DNA of 37,854 bases from Chitinophagaceae bacterium (GCA_028288405.1 JAQBNS010000145.1:1-37854), one strand, 5' to 3'; shown: positions 1 through 11,500, counted from the stretch's first letter. A program made the numbers and translations. The notes: generated by a model from the letters alone, not told the origin.

Positions 1-2
1 AG

Positions 3-3000
3 TCAGATCCTGAATTTTTTAAAACGATGGGAAACTTTGATGCCGTAGAAGTAAAATTGAATCAGGGCAACGGAGATCTTTCACCGAACCTGGTTTACCA
101 GGATGAAGACGTTTCGAAAGGAATAGACCTGACACAAAGATCCACAACAAGAAAAAACAGAGAACGCAGAAATCAATACACACGCTTTCTGACAACCGAT
201 GAAGCGCAGCTTTTTGCATTAGAGAATACCCCTAAATTTTATGAACCGGATTCAGAGAGCGCCAAGGGTTTTAATCGCTCCGAACATCCCGGGCATCATG
301 TGTCAGAGATCTCGGTGTTAAGAGAAGATGGGATGCGTTATTATTATGGAATCCCGGCTTATAACAACACACAGCAGGAAGTTACTTTTGCGGTGAATAA
401 GCCTACTGATTACAATACAGTATGTAAAACCGGTGTGATTTCTTATACACAACAGGACGCCAGCAAAGACAATGGCAATGGCCTGGATAATTATTTTCAG
501 AAAACAGAACTTCCTGCTTATTCCCATTCTTATTTGTTAACGGCTATTGTCTCTGCCGATTATGTTGACAAAACCGGAGACGGTCCCAGTGACGATGACT
601 TAGGAACTTATACCCGATTTTTTTATACAAGGATGTATACCGATTTTCAATGGCGTACTCCTTTTGCCGATGCCAATTACAACGAAGGACTCAAGTCTAA
701 TCCGTTGGACGATAAAGCGAACTTTGTTAAAGGCTCAAAAGAGATTTGGTACCTGAAATCCATTGAAACACGGACACATGTAGCAGTGCTGGAATTGGAA
801 GATAGAGAAGACGGATACGGTTCAAAGGAAAGTATAAACGGTGGACAAGTGTCCAATGAGATAGACCGTGATCGTCCGTTGAAATTGTTGCGTAAGATCA
901 GTTTATATACCAAGCCCGATAGAGATAATGAATTGAAATTTCCGAATGATCCTTCCAAGAAAGCCTTTCCGATTAAGGTGGTGCATTTTGAATACGACTA
1001 TTCGCTGTGTCCCGGAGTTGCCAATAACCTGGCATTGCAAAGCCAGGATTTGGGAAGCGGCAAGTTGACTTTGAAACAAGTGTACTTCACCTTCGGTAAT
1101 TCTAAAAAAGGAAAGATGAGTCCTTATGTATTTCATTATGCCGACAATGATCATAAAGGTGATCAGGAAATGAATTTTGGGTATGAGCTGAAGGCCCATG
1201 ATCGTTGGGGTAATTATAAGGCACCTGGTAATTGCAATGAAACCGCAGAATTTCCTTATGTAGAACAAAGAGACAGCGTACTTGCCACGCAATATGCGGC
1301 AGCGTGGAGTCTTACGTCCATTGATCTTCCTTCGGGAGCTACCATAGAGGTGACGTACGAATCCGATGATTATGCCTACGTGCAGAATAAACGAGCCATG
1401 CAAATGTTCCGGATTACAGGTTCAGGAAATGCAAAGACAGATAACCCTACGTCTGGTAATGGAATCAATGAAAATTCTTTTTTCTTTTTTGAATTGAACC
1501 GTCCGATACCGGCAAATGATCCGGCTGCAGCTAAGAAGATCTTATCCGATGAATACTTCAGTGCGGCAGATGGAACGCCTATTCAATTTATGTATTTCAA
1601 ATTTCTTGCTCAGATGGGAGCAGGAGGAAATGATTACGTGCCCGGTTATTCAGAGATAGAAAGTTTTGATGTGGCAGCTATTCAGCCGGGTGATACAGAA
1701 CATCGCTACGCTTATGTGCGCATGAAACCTTCTTCAAATCATTTATCTCCGGTTACCAAATCATCCATACAATTTGCCCGCGTCAATAACCCGCGTCTTG
1801 CTTATTCTAACAGTGGTCACATGGAAGATCCACCGAACGAAATTTCAGTACAATCATTGGGAGATATGTTTAGTCGCTTAGGCAAAGGTATACAAGATGC
1901 TTTTCAAGGAATTGAAGACCGGATGAAAGGAGAAGATTTCGGAACTCATTTTATGCAAAACCAATCGTTTGTTCGTTTGTATCATCCTGCTTATAAAAAA
2001 ATGGGTGGGGGATTGAGAGTGAAAAAAATTACATCAACTGATCATTGGAAAGAAATGACAGAAGAAAGTGATTACGAGGATATGGTATATGGCCAGGAGT
2101 ATAGTTATTCCAAAATAGATGAACGTGGACTTTTGATCAGTAGCGGCGTAGCTTCTTATGAGCCTTTACTCGGAGGAGATGAAAATCCGTTTCGCCAGCC
2201 GGATGTATATGACGTGAAGCGCACATGGGCTCCTTCAGATGAGTATTACCAGGAACAGCCTTATGGCGAAAGCTGGTTCCCCGGGCCACAGGTAGGTTAT
2301 AGCGAAGTCACGGTAAAAAATATTAAACCCGAAGGATTCGAAAATAAAATTACAAAAACAGCGACAGGAAAAACTGTTCATCAATTTTATACCGCACAGG
2401 ATTTCCCTACGCTTACTAAGAAAACATTATTGAATCCGCGTATAGAAACTCCTTCAGGTTTGAGTCTCGGTTTGATCATCTCTGCCAAATCCACCATGAC
2501 CGGTAGTCAGGGCTATGTAGTAGAATTGAATGACATGCACGGTAAAACTAAATCTACCAAAGTATATCCGGAAGATAGTGATGTACCGATCTCTGAAGTT
2601 TCTTATATCTACCAGACACAGCAACAAGCCGGTCAGCCGATACAACTCGACAATACGGTACAGGTAGCAGATGAAGCGGGTAACATCAAAGATGCCTTAA
2701 TGGGTGTTGATTATGAAATGGTGGTTGATAGCCGGAGGAGTCATACCACAGCGACTACAGTTGGAGCGAGTATTAATGTCAATAGTTTTATAGTAGGTAT
2801 TATTCCGATCATGCTGGCGGCTGTATACCCTGAGAATAAAATTTCAGAAAGCACTTTCAAATCGGTGGCTGTGACCAAGATTATTCAGCGCATGGGAATT
2901 TTAAAACGGGTGGTGGTGCGTGATCTGGGGTCGGAAGTCAGTACAGATAATTTGTTGTACAATGAAGATACGGGCCACGTGCTCTTGACAAAAACTACCG

Positions 3001-4061
3001 ATGAATTTGACGATGCGATTTATAATTTTACTTATCCTGCACATTGGGCCTTTAAAGGCATGGGTGCGGCTTACCACAATACCGATTTGGTATTGAAAGA
3101 TGTAAAACTGAGCGAAGTTCTCAATACCAATTTCCAACCCGGCGATGAGTTGGCTATAACACCCAACGGTCCGCAGGCTATGCCGTTTAAGGCTTGGGTA
3201 ATTGATATACCTGGAGGTACTACCGGTATTACGGTACAGCGTTTGGATAAAACACCTTTAGATGGAAATACTACCTACAAACAAATTAAAGTGCTGCGAT
3301 CAGGAAAAAGAAATCAGCAAGCTCTTTCGATGGGTTCGTTGACGAGTACAGTAGATCCCCGATCAGGCAATAAGCTGATTCTATCCAGCAGCGCAGGCAT
3401 CGGGTATTCTGAATTTGTGAATAGTATTCTAAATACGAGCGCAATTGTTTTTGACAGTAAATGGGAAATTTCTTGTAACTGTGAGGGCAATAATTTTTCC
3501 GATGTCAATCCGTATGTCAATGGACAAAAAGGAAACTTCCGTCCGGCGGGTAACTATGTATACATCGTAGACCGTAAGCAAAGTACCTTGAATAACAATA
3601 CCAACATACGTAAGGACGGTGTCTTCGCGAAGTATACACCTTTCTGGACATATAATGGTGTAAGTTGGATCGATCAGCATACCATCGACAGACGTTGGGT
3701 ATTGCAAAATCAAGTGACCTATTACGGCAGCAAGGGACAAGAGCTGGAGAATAGGGATGCCTTGCAACGTTATTCTTCCGCGCTCTATGGTTTCAGAGAA
3801 ACGTTGCCCACAGCAGTGTCCAGCAATGCCGCCTTGCGGGAAATTGGATTTGAAAGTTTTGAAGATTATGAATTTTCGGATTGTGCCAAAGATAAATTCA
3901 GTTTTCAAAAAGATGCCAATGGCAACACTACAACTACCAGTGGCAGGGAGTCTCACACAGGGAAATTCAGTTTGGAAATACCTGCCAATACGGAATTGAA
4001 AATTGTGAAGCCGTTGAAATTATGTCCCCCGAAACCTATTCCGGAACCGGTAGTCAAATAA
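3..4061 (+). CDS. Giant uncharacterised Bacteroidota surface-type protein, 5' end outside the window
   Basis: The frame is already open at base 3 and runs 1352 codons to TAA at 4061. The ATG at 27 is probably internal, because the codons before it read as protein without a stop, so the true start and any signal peptide lie upstream. The product has no enzyme motif I can name. It does contain blocks I recognise from large uncharacterised Bacteroidota proteins found beside RHS genes: a DRWGNYK block near residue 390, LPSGATIEVTYESDDYAYV near 440, GVASYEPLLGGDENPF near 710, and a hydrophobic stretch (NSFIVGIIPIMLAAVYP) near 920 that is more likely a buried strand than a membrane helix. The last 70 residues contain SHTGKFSLEIPA, typical of a carbohydrate-binding-like beta-sandwich, and then stop in a proline-rich CPPKPIPEPVVK. 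No type IX secretion C-terminal domain is visible. It is the first visible gene of a five-gene plus-strand run. Function unknown. Confidence 0.8.
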   Translation, partial: SDPEFFKTMGNFDAVEVKLNQGNGDLSPNLVYQDEDVSKGIDLTQRSTTRKNRERRNQYTRFLTTDEAQLFALENTPKFYEPDSESAKGFNRSEHPGHHVSEISVLREDGMRYYYGIPAYNNTQQEVTFAVNKPTDYNTVCKTGVISYTQQDASKDNGNGLDNYFQKTELPAYSHSYLLTAIVSADYVDKTGDGPSDDDLGTYTRFFYTRMYTDFQWRTPFADANYNEGLKSNPLDDKANFVKGSKEIWYLKSIETRTHVAVLELEDREDGYGSKESINGGQVSNEIDRDRPLKLLRKISLYTKPDRDNELKFPNDPSKKAFPIKVVHFEYDYSLCPGVANNLALQSQDLGSGKLTLKQVYFTFGNSKKGKMSPYVFHYADNDHKGDQEMNFGYELKAHDRWGNYKAPGNCNETAEFPYVEQRDSVLATQYAAAWSLTSIDLPSGATIEVTYESDDYAYVQNKRAMQMFRITGSGNAKTDNPTSGNGINENSFFFFELNRPIPANDPAAAKKILSDEYFSAADGTPIQFMYFKFLAQMGAGGNDYVPGYSEIESFDVAAIQPGDTEHRYAYVRMKPSSNHLSPVTKSSIQFARVNNPRLAYSNSGHMEDPPNEISVQSLGDMFSRLGKGIQDAFQGIEDRMKGEDFGTHFMQNQSFVRLYHPAYKKMGGGLRVKKITSTDHWKEMTEESDYEDMVYGQEYSYSKIDERGLLISSGVASYEPLLGGDENPFRQPDVYDVKRTWAPSDEYYQEQPYGESWFPGPQVGYSEVTVKNIKPEGFENKITKTATGKTVHQFYTAQDFPTLTKKTLLNPRIETPSGLSLGLIISAKSTMTGSQGYVVELNDMHGKTKSTKVYPEDSDVPISEVSYIYQTQQQAGQPIQLDNTVQVADEAGNIKDALMGVDYEMVVDSRRSHTTATTVGASINVNSFIVGIIPIMLAAVYPENKISESTFKSVAVTKIIQRMGILKRVVVRDLGSEVSTDNLLYNEDTGHVLLTKTTDEFDDAIYNFTYPAHWAFKGMGAAYHNTDLVLKDVKLSEVLNTNFQPGDELAITPNGPQAMPFKAWVIDIPGGTTGITVQRLDKTPLDGNTTYKQIKVLRSGKRNQQALSMGSLTSTVDPRSGNKLILSSSAGIGYSEFVNSILNTSAIVFDSKWEISCNCEGNNFSDVNPYVNGQKGNFRPAGNYVYIVDRKQSTLNNNTNIRKDGVFAKYTPFWTYNGVSWIDQHTIDRRWVLQNQVTYYGSKGQELENRDALQRYSSALYGFRETLPTAVSSNAALREIGFESFEDYEFSDCAKDKFSFQKDANGNTTTTSGRESHTGKFSLEIPANTELKIVKPLKLCPPKPIPEPVVK

Positions 4062-4111
4062 GCACCGAAGCATAAATAGAATTGATTCTTCTCTTAAAAA
4101 TAAATACTGGT

Positions 4112-7100
4112 ATGAAACACTGGTTTAACAAATATAAATGTTCTTGTATTGCTCTGCCTCTGCTGATCAGTCTGATCTTTGGACAGCAGGCTCGCGCCGA
4201 TAATTTCTTAGTGACCAATGACAGTCCGGATGATATACCCGGTTCTTTTCGAAATGCATTGAACGGTACTACGATTTCTAGCAACAATCTACCGCATGTT
4301 ATCACTTTTTCAAAAGCGATAACGATTTCGAATATCACTTCCGGTTATGGGTTTGTTCACCCTACCATCATTGACGGCACATCGGTACCTGGCTATAATG
4401 GTACACCTTTGATTCACTTGATCGGGGCACAAGATTTTTTTTATTCTGTGATTTCTTTCAGTGGGAACACCCCAGGATTTAGTTATGTCATTAAGGGAAT
4501 AGAGATCAGTAGCATTACAGGCTCTTCTGTAGGGTTAGAAATTCCGGCTAGCAATGTAGTGATTCAGGATAACGTATTCCATTCTTTGTCATTAGGCATG
4601 ACGATTGCGCCTTCGTGTGAAAATTTAACAATTAAAGGAAACAAGATTGGAACAGATGCCACCGGTACCATAGCTCAACCGAACAATACCGGAATCGGTA
4701 TACAAGGATTTACGATTGCGGATAGAAACCTCATCATAGAGGGAAATGTTATTTCGGCTAATAAATATGCAGGCATTTCTCTGAGCGGTACACAAGCTGT
4801 TTGTTTATCCAGAAGTCAGGGGGTGAAAATTACAGGCAACTTCATCGGTACAGACATCACAGGTAAACAAGCATTGGGGAATCTACACGGTATTTACATC
4901 AGCGGTTTTTCCGGGATTGACATTGGAGGGTTGGATGCTGCTTCCCGAAATATTATTTCAGGAAATACAGGCACAGGGATCAACATAAGTTCTTCCAAGA
5001 TTTCAGGTATTTTCACTAGAGGAATAAATATTTTTAATAATTACATCGGTACCGATATTTCCGGGACAGAAAAAATTCCCAATGAAACGGGGATATACCT
5101 TTCTATCTGTACATCGGATGTGGTCATCGGCGGAAATACAAGTGGTACAAGAAATATCATATCAGGAAATTTGAAGGATGGAATTTTAGCCCGGGGAGCC
5201 GATCTTTTTGTGGTCAGCAACGTGAGTATTCTTGGGAATTATATCGGTACAGAGGTGACAGGTAAAACTGCTTTAAGCAATGGACGTCACGGTATTTTTA
5301 TCAATGGTGATGCAGAGAATATTTTTATAGGTAACAGCACATCAGGGAGTGGGAATTTGATTTCAGGAAATGGAGCAGAGGGGATTAGAGTAGATGGAAA
5401 CGATTACGATTCACCATCTAATGTCAACGCTAATTTTTCTATAAAAGACATTACTATTTCTTCTAACCTCATTGGTTTAGCGGTAACAGGTAACCGGGCC
5501 TTGCCGAACAATAATGGAGTGGTCATTGAAAGTACTGTCAGCAACGTATTGATTGGAGGTGAGATGAACCAGGGCAATACCATTTCAGGCAATACTACCA
5601 ATGGAGTAGCATTGCTGGATGGATTGAACGGACTACCGACCGACATCCGCGTTTATGGCAATCGTATAGGAATGGATATTACAGGCGAAGTTCCTGTACC
5701 GAACAACGATGGAGTTTTCATCCGCAATGTAGACAGCACGAGTATTGGCAGACAGAGCATGGGTAATGTCATTGCAGGTAATACCCGCCACGGCGTGTGG
5801 ATTCAGGACAAGTACAATTACGGGGTACAGGTATGTTATAATAAAATCGGTGTGTCGGCCAGTAATAAAATTGTGATCAGTAATGGATACGGTATATTGC
5901 TTGAAGCACTTATACTGCAACCGGAAAGAGCTACACCTCCGAATACAGCTCAGGCTCTGTCCTACAGGATCGGCAGTCATTTGACGAATGATGGAGGAAA
6001 TATAATTTCAGGACATCGTTCGGGTGGGATATTCATATCGGGTATCAAAAGTGTGAGTGTTGCGAATCGTTGGTTGTTAGTAGAGAATAACACGGTGCAA
6101 CACAACATCGCGGAGAGTGGAACATTACCGGAAGTAAAACTTCAATTCTGCCAGGGTGATTTTACAATCGGTGGGGCCAATCCTTTTTCTTCCAATACCA
6201 TTCTTGGCCCTTTGGTCATAGCGAGTTGCCATTGGGGAATCGTAAGAACAAACAAAGTAGGAGACCACAGAGGCGGTATTGATCTGATTGAAAATTCTTT
6301 TGATATAGCCATCGCAGAAAATACGGTAACCAATGCAATCACTGTAGCTGGCGATGAAGGGAGCGATAACAACAGGATCACTCAGAACAAAATCACAGCA
6401 CCTGGTAAACCCATTAATTTGCATTATGGCACCAATGTAGTAGGCAATGACAATATTCAACCGCCTGTTGTATTAACGTACTCTTTGGAATCCGGCATCG
6501 TATCTGGCACCTGGCCCGACTACGTTCACTTTACAAGTGCTCAGGGCAATAAAACCAATCCACTGATTGAACTCTTCAGTACTAACAAAGACGGTAACAG
6601 CGCGCTCGAATTTTTGGGTTGTACTTGTGTAAATGCCGACGGCACCTGGCAAACAACAATTAAAGTAAATGATTCACATAAGTTTATTTTTGCTACCGTA
6701 ACAGGACCTGAGTTTAATGACGATGTCGTAGTGGTGAAGTCTTTACCCGTAGGTGGTGCTCAGGCGGCCTCTGTCGACTGTCCTCTGGAAGCACAGCATT
6801 GTCCGGTTGATGTGACCTGGCTGAACACTTCGGAATTTTCTAATGTATTGTCGATTGCATGCGGCCAGATTTCTCTGGACAATGGATCTGAAGGTTGCGC
6901 CGCTTTCGAACCTACCAGCCTGAAACTTACCTTTACTCATTTCGAAGAAGCCATTGAACACTTTTCTGTAGTGGTCGATTATGGAGACGGTTCTCCTGTC
7001 GCAACGATCCCTGATCAAACGTCTGTATGGGGAGTTTACCTTTCGCATCAGTATCTGAAAGCAGGTAGTTACACGGTGACTGCAGATGTGAGAGTAAATG

Positions 7101-7678
7101 ATCCCGATCATCCGGGTAGCACCATTCGCTATGCCTGTATGACATCTCCGGAAAGCCGGCCGGTAACCGTTGATAATTGTGTACCCTGCGACGGATGTCT
7201 TCCTTCTTTTTCTCCAACACCGGGCAGTCAATATATTTTTACCGCATGGGTTAAGGAAGGTGCCGGTGGTTCTACGACCTATGAACAGGTAAAAGTATTT
7301 CTTGATTTCATCGGCGAAGGTACGCCGCTCTCCGATTCCATAGCTCCTCAGGGAGATATTATAGAAGGTTGGCAGCGCATGGAAAAAACAGTTACGATTC
7401 CTCCCGGAACAGAAGAGATTGCCATACGCATCCGCAATACCAGTTCATCCTCTGTCTTCATCGATGACGTGCGCATGCATCCCTTCAATGCCTCTATGAA
7501 ATCTTTTGTTTACGATCCCAATACCTTCAGGCTGATGGCCGAATTGGATGCCAACAATTACGCTACATTTTATGAGTACGATGAAGAAGGTGGTCTTGTG
7601 CGCGTCAAAAAAGAAACAGAACGCGGGGTGATGACAGTCAAAGAGGCGCGTACCAACATGGCCAAGAAAAGCCAATAA
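4112..7678 (+). CDS. Secreted right-handed beta-helix protein with PKD-like domain and RHS-type C-terminal tail
   Basis: The 1188-residue product starts best at ATG 4112, which gives a clean Sec signal (MKHWFNKYKC, a hydrophobic core, cleavage after QQARA); an upstream TTG at 4082 adds only a poor extension. After a DDIPGSFRNAL motif like the N-cap of secreted beta-helix proteins, residues about 40-780 are a pectin-lyase-type parallel beta-helix. Repeats of the type NYIGTDITG, NLIGLAVTG and NIISGN recur about every 60 residues. Residues about 860-1015 look like Ig/PKD domains (VVVDYGDGSP, GSYTVTADV). From about residue 1025 comes a jelly-roll module (SPTPGSQYIFTAWVKEG, VFIDDVRMHPF), followed by an RHS/YD-like end (YDPNTFRLMAELD, FYEYDEEGGLVRVKKE). 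No catalytic residues of a polysaccharide lyase are evident, so an adhesive or structural role is more likely. It lies 50 bp after the previous gene and 4 bp before the next. Confidence 0.82.
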   Translation: MKHWFNKYKCSCIALPLLISLIFGQQARADNFLVTNDSPDDIPGSFRNALNGTTISSNNLPHVITFSKAITISNITSGYGFVHPTIIDGTSVPGYNGTPLIHLIGAQDFFYSVISFSGNTPGFSYVIKGIEISSITGSSVGLEIPASNVVIQDNVFHSLSLGMTIAPSCENLTIKGNKIGTDATGTIAQPNNTGIGIQGFTIADRNLIIEGNVISANKYAGISLSGTQAVCLSRSQGVKITGNFIGTDITGKQALGNLHGIYISGFSGIDIGGLDAASRNIISGNTGTGINISSSKISGIFTRGINIFNNYIGTDISGTEKIPNETGIYLSICTSDVVIGGNTSGTRNIISGNLKDGILARGADLFVVSNVSILGNYIGTEVTGKTALSNGRHGIFINGDAENIFIGNSTSGSGNLISGNGAEGIRVDGNDYDSPSNVNANFSIKDITISSNLIGLAVTGNRALPNNNGVVIESTVSNVLIGGEMNQGNTISGNTTNGVALLDGLNGLPTDIRVYGNRIGMDITGEVPVPNNDGVFIRNVDSTSIGRQSMGNVIAGNTRHGVWIQDKYNYGVQVCYNKIGVSASNKIVISNGYGILLEALILQPERATPPNTAQALSYRIGSHLTNDGGNIISGHRSGGIFISGIKSVSVANRWLLVENNTVQHNIAESGTLPEVKLQFCQGDFTIGGANPFSSNTILGPLVIASCHWGIVRTNKVGDHRGGIDLIENSFDIAIAENTVTNAITVAGDEGSDNNRITQNKITAPGKPINLHYGTNVVGNDNIQPPVVLTYSLESGIVSGTWPDYVHFTSAQGNKTNPLIELFSTNKDGNSALEFLGCTCVNADGTWQTTIKVNDSHKFIFATVTGPEFNDDVVVVKSLPVGGAQAASVDCPLEAQHCPVDVTWLNTSEFSNVLSIACGQISLDNGSEGCAAFEPTSLKLTFTHFEEAIEHFSVVVDYGDGSPVATIPDQTSVWGVYLSHQYLKAGSYTVTADVRVNDPDHPGSTIRYACMTSPESRPVTVDNCVPCDGCLPSFSPTPGSQYIFTAWVKEGAGGSTTYEQVKVFLDFIGEGTPLSDSIAPQGDIIEGWQRMEKTVTIPPGTEEIAIRIRNTSSSSVFIDDVRMHPFNASMKSFVYDPNTFRLMAELDANNYATFYEYDEEGGLVRVKKETERGVMTVKEARTNMAKKSQ

Positions 7679-7682
7679 GAAC

Positions 7683-8453
7683 ATGAGAAATATTTCTTTT
7701 TATACTATGCTATCTGAATCAAAATATCTGATGAAAATTTTAACCGTGTGTTTGCTGAATCTAATACCCTTCATGATGTCAGCACAGGATGTTGTTTCTG
7801 ATCTGCAAAAGATCAAGATGACACATGCAGGATTTTCCGCAGTCAGTTATGAGACGGAGTATAGGTCTTACCTGAATAAGCTGACTGAAAAACCGGTAGA
7901 TGTTACCTACGGTTCATTGATCCAGCAGGGAGACAATAAATACCAGAAAATTGCCGACATCGAAATCATAAGTAATAAGAACTACACCTTTACAGTAGAT
8001 CACACGGAGCGGCACATGTATTATTCTCCTTCTTACCTGAACATGAAAGCAGAATCAGCACAAGTTGATGTGACCAAAATAATGGATTATTGCAGCATAG
8101 AGAAACAAGAAACAGTAGACGCCACGCACAAGGCCTATATCCTTGTCCCCAAGCTAGCCTCAGACGATTTTGAACGCGTGCGTTTAGTGTACGATACCAA
8201 AACTTTTATGATCAATGAATTGCAGTTGAATTATGCAAAATCCATGGAGTATGTGGTAAAGGGAACTCCGGTAAAAGGCAAACCCATCATGGTCGTTGTT
8301 TATAAAAACTATAAAATCAATCAAACGATCAACGAACAGGTATTTACCTATCATAAATTTGTCAAAAAAGAGAAAGACAAATTAGTGATCAAGGATACTT
8401 ATAAAAATTACACGATCAACGGTGGTCATGTTCTGGCCATAAAAAATAATTAA
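7683..8453 (+). CDS. Small secreted protein of unknown function, possibly a LolA-like beta fold
   Basis: This 256-residue protein starts 4 bp after the previous stop. From ATG 7683 the signal peptide has a long N-region; an internal ATG at 7731 gives a tidier one (MKILTVCLLNLIPFMMSAQ), so the true start may be either. The mature part has alternating strands such as ERVRLVYDTKTFMINELQL and KPIMVVVYKNYKIN. This resembles the half-barrel of LolA-type periplasmic or outer-membrane lipoprotein carriers, but the match is one of pattern only. There are no catalytic motifs, and it has a single cysteine in the mature region. Its place inside a tight run of giant secreted proteins suggests a helper role in export, folding or surface assembly; that is inference. 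The product is otherwise unrecognised. Confidence 0.7.
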   Translation: MRNISFYTMLSESKYLMKILTVCLLNLIPFMMSAQDVVSDLQKIKMTHAGFSAVSYETEYRSYLNKLTEKPVDVTYGSLIQQGDNKYQKIADIEIISNKNYTFTVDHTERHMYYSPSYLNMKAESAQVDVTKIMDYCSIEKQETVDATHKAYILVPKLASDDFERVRLVYDTKTFMINELQLNYAKSMEYVVKGTPVKGKPIMVVVYKNYKINQTINEQVFTYHKFVKKEKDKLVIKDTYKNYTINGGHVLAIKNN

Positions 8454-8500
8454 TGTGCATCATGGTATTAATCGATCAACAAAACGGAACAGTAGAATGA
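8453..8500 (+). other. 15-codon coupling ORF between two secreted-protein genes
   Basis: An ATG overlaps the TAA of the preceding gene (TAATG at 8451-8455). It opens a 15-codon frame encoding MCIMVLIDQQNGTVE, whose TGA overlaps the ATG of the next gene (ATGA at 8497-8500). The arrangement would let ribosomes pass from one gene to the next without leaving the message. It is short enough to have arisen by chance, and no peptide function is implied. Confidence 0.25.
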
Positions 8501-11500
8501 AGCGTAAATTGATTTCAACACACTTTCAGCGAACGTTCAGCCAATGCAACAGGCGGATGATTGGTTTGTTCTTTAGTTTTTTATTTATCTCCTCGCAAGC
8601 CTGGTGCATGAAGGATACGGTAAGCGCTTCGGTTAAACTGTCTGCAGCTTCATCGGGATTGGTAGTGGAAGACAATCAATATGCTTTTATGACCGGTCAT
8701 TCCGATTGGGCCAGCACTTCTTTTATACAGAAAAAGGTATATAATACGGTAGGCTTAAGAATCAATTATAATAATCCGGCCGCATTGCAGAATGGTGTTG
8801 TATTGAGTGTCAATGTGAAAATTTCTTATTGGAAATGGAACGATAACCTGCAACCGAAAGCGGGTTTTGAATTGTTAGAAAAGAGAACAACCTTATCTCT
8901 GAATTTTAAAAATGATCAGTCAGAAGCAAAGGATATACATTTGTTCCGTTTTGAAGGAGGAAATAAATTTACCGTAACACTGGAATGTCCTCCCTGTGAT
9001 CAGTTGCCGGCGCATGTAGATCTTGTGGGAGCTATTGAAGTCGACAGGATTTATAACATGAGCCTGGATGCTGTACAACCGGAAAAGTTAAACCATACAT
9101 ACGTTGCCGCCAGTAATGAATTGCTGGTGCAGTGGGAACCGGTATACGGTGCAGAATCTTATGACCTGGAATGGAGTTACGTTAATAATTACGGAGACAC
9201 ACCGGGCACTTTTTTAAAGATGAATGAAATCGACCTGCCTGTCCGTTTTTTTAAAAATAACAGCAGCAGAGTATCTGTCGCAGCCGGATCAGAAAACGAG
9301 GGGTATCGTATTCCAATGGTTTACGAAGCGGGGTTTATATTGTATCGCTTGCGTGCCGTAGGAAAAGTATTTGATGTCACACAAAGTAAAACGATAGCAG
9401 GCGCCTGGTCAAAAGACGATAGTCAGGAGCAAACCGTGGAATCCTTCGCCAGACAAGGCAGCAGTGGCAATACAACAAAACAGCATGTATATACCTTTGC
9501 GGGACATGATACACACCTGAACTGGAGAAACCAGATTAGTTTTGCCGAAGAAGGCAAACATAAATCGGCAGTCGATTATTACGACGGTACATTGAGAAAC
9601 AGGCAATCGATTGTGAAACTCAATACAGAGAATCAGGTTCTTGTCGGAGAAGTTTTTTATGACCATGCCGGCCGATCTTCAGTTCATGCCCTTCCTGTGC
9701 CTACACAAAAAAACAAATTGAATTACTATCCTCATTTTAACCTGGCGGATACGGATGGGAAACCTTATGCGTTCCGGCATTTTGAAATCGCTGATCCGCA
9801 AAATACCTGTGAAATTAAAGCAACTGCTATGAGCACATCATCCGGTGCTTCCAATTATTATTCTCCTGTCAGTACATCATTAGCTAATGATCCGCAAGGC
9901 CAACAGAGTTATTTGCCGGATGCTGAAAAATATCCTTTTTCTCAAATACTTTATACCGCCGACAATACGGGGCGCATCAAGAAAGAAGGCACAGTGGGAC
10001 CTGCCCATCAATTGGGTGGGGGACATGAAAATACCTATCAATACGCAAAACCAGAACAAGAAGAATTGGATAAATTATTTGGATCAGAAGCAGGTCTGGC
10101 AGAACATTACAAAAAAGATATCACAATAGATGCCAATGGACAAACGTCTGTGCAATACACCAACGCCAAAGGCCAGGTAGTCGCTACCGCTTTGAAAGGT
10201 GCTTCCCCTGCGAATTTGGAGGCCTTGCCTTCTAATATACCAACGGGTGAAGAAGTATCCGATTTGTTAGGGAAGAACACGGCAAACCCATTGGGACAAA
10301 ATAATACCCTGACTATAAAAGATAATTACGGTAGCCTCGAACTTTCACAGCAACAACAAATCGGAACAGATTTAAGTGTGAATGGAAAACGCGAATACAC
10401 GTATTCTTTTACTGTTTCTCCTTTCCAATTTCATGCTTGTACAGACCAGCAACAACCTTTGTTTACGAAAGACGGCATGCTGGATCTGGAACTTAGTCTG
10501 GCAGATGAATGCGGCAATCAGCAATTACTTGATGGCGGTCAGGGGAGTATCATCAGAAAGACGATCAGTGGTAATGGTGGTGCGGTGAGCTTCAATGGTA
10601 ACTGGCCTACACATTTAAAAGCAGGTACCTATACCTTGAGTAAAAAATTGAGCATCAATAAATCTTACCTGGATAAGCTCACTTTAGATTACTTGAATAC
10701 TACTTCCTGCATTCGCAAATTGGATCAGGTCATTGCGGATGCGATCAGAGAATTTGATCCTCAAAATTGCGTAGACAATTGTCAGCCTTGTCAGGATGCC
10801 TTGCAACGAGATTATCCTAATCCTCCGCAGGATGTTACAGATATTCATTATGACGATTACCAATTGCGTAAAAATGAATGTACTATATTTTGCGGTGGTA
10901 CACCGAATAAATGCGCAAGTGCTCTTCAAGCCATGATGGCTGATATGAGTCCGCATGGACAGTATGGTTTATTGCGTGAACACAATCCGGAAGTAGCCGG
11001 TGATGGTAGTGTTTCGATACAAGTTGATCTGGGTTCAGCAAATAAACTGACACCTGAAATTTATCCGTTGTCTGTGTACAATGAAAATAATCTTCTTCCA
11101 CATTATAAGGTCAGGAAAAAAACAAGTGAAGAAGATTTGGAAGCCTTATTTGTTTATCCTTCTTTCAGGACACCGGTTGATTTAAATGGAAATCACGCTC
11201 CGTACAGAAACCTTGACGGTTCAGAGGCGATGATCTACATCCAGAAAATAGGATCAACGGATACTGGCACTCCCATCTTTTTTCCGGAAATAGTAGCGAC
11301 TGTTGCGCAAGCTCATGCCAATGAAAAAACATTTTTGGTAAAACCACAAGAACTCACGCTGGAGGCATTTGTACAAAACTGGAAACCGCAGTGGGCACAG
11401 TCTCTGGTGTATTATCATCCTGAATATCCGATTTATCAGAATTGCATTGCTCACCAGGCCGCTCAGGTTTATATGGAAGACCTGATCAACACCAACTCTG

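Noticed and set aside
903-1403. 166-codon minus-strand ORF
   Set aside because: It is antisense to a clearly protein-like giant gene; its composition is that of a shadow frame.
4112-7678. Polysaccharide lyase activity for the beta-helix protein
   Set aside because: The fold pattern is clear but no lyase catalytic residues are recognisable, and such repeats are common in adhesins.
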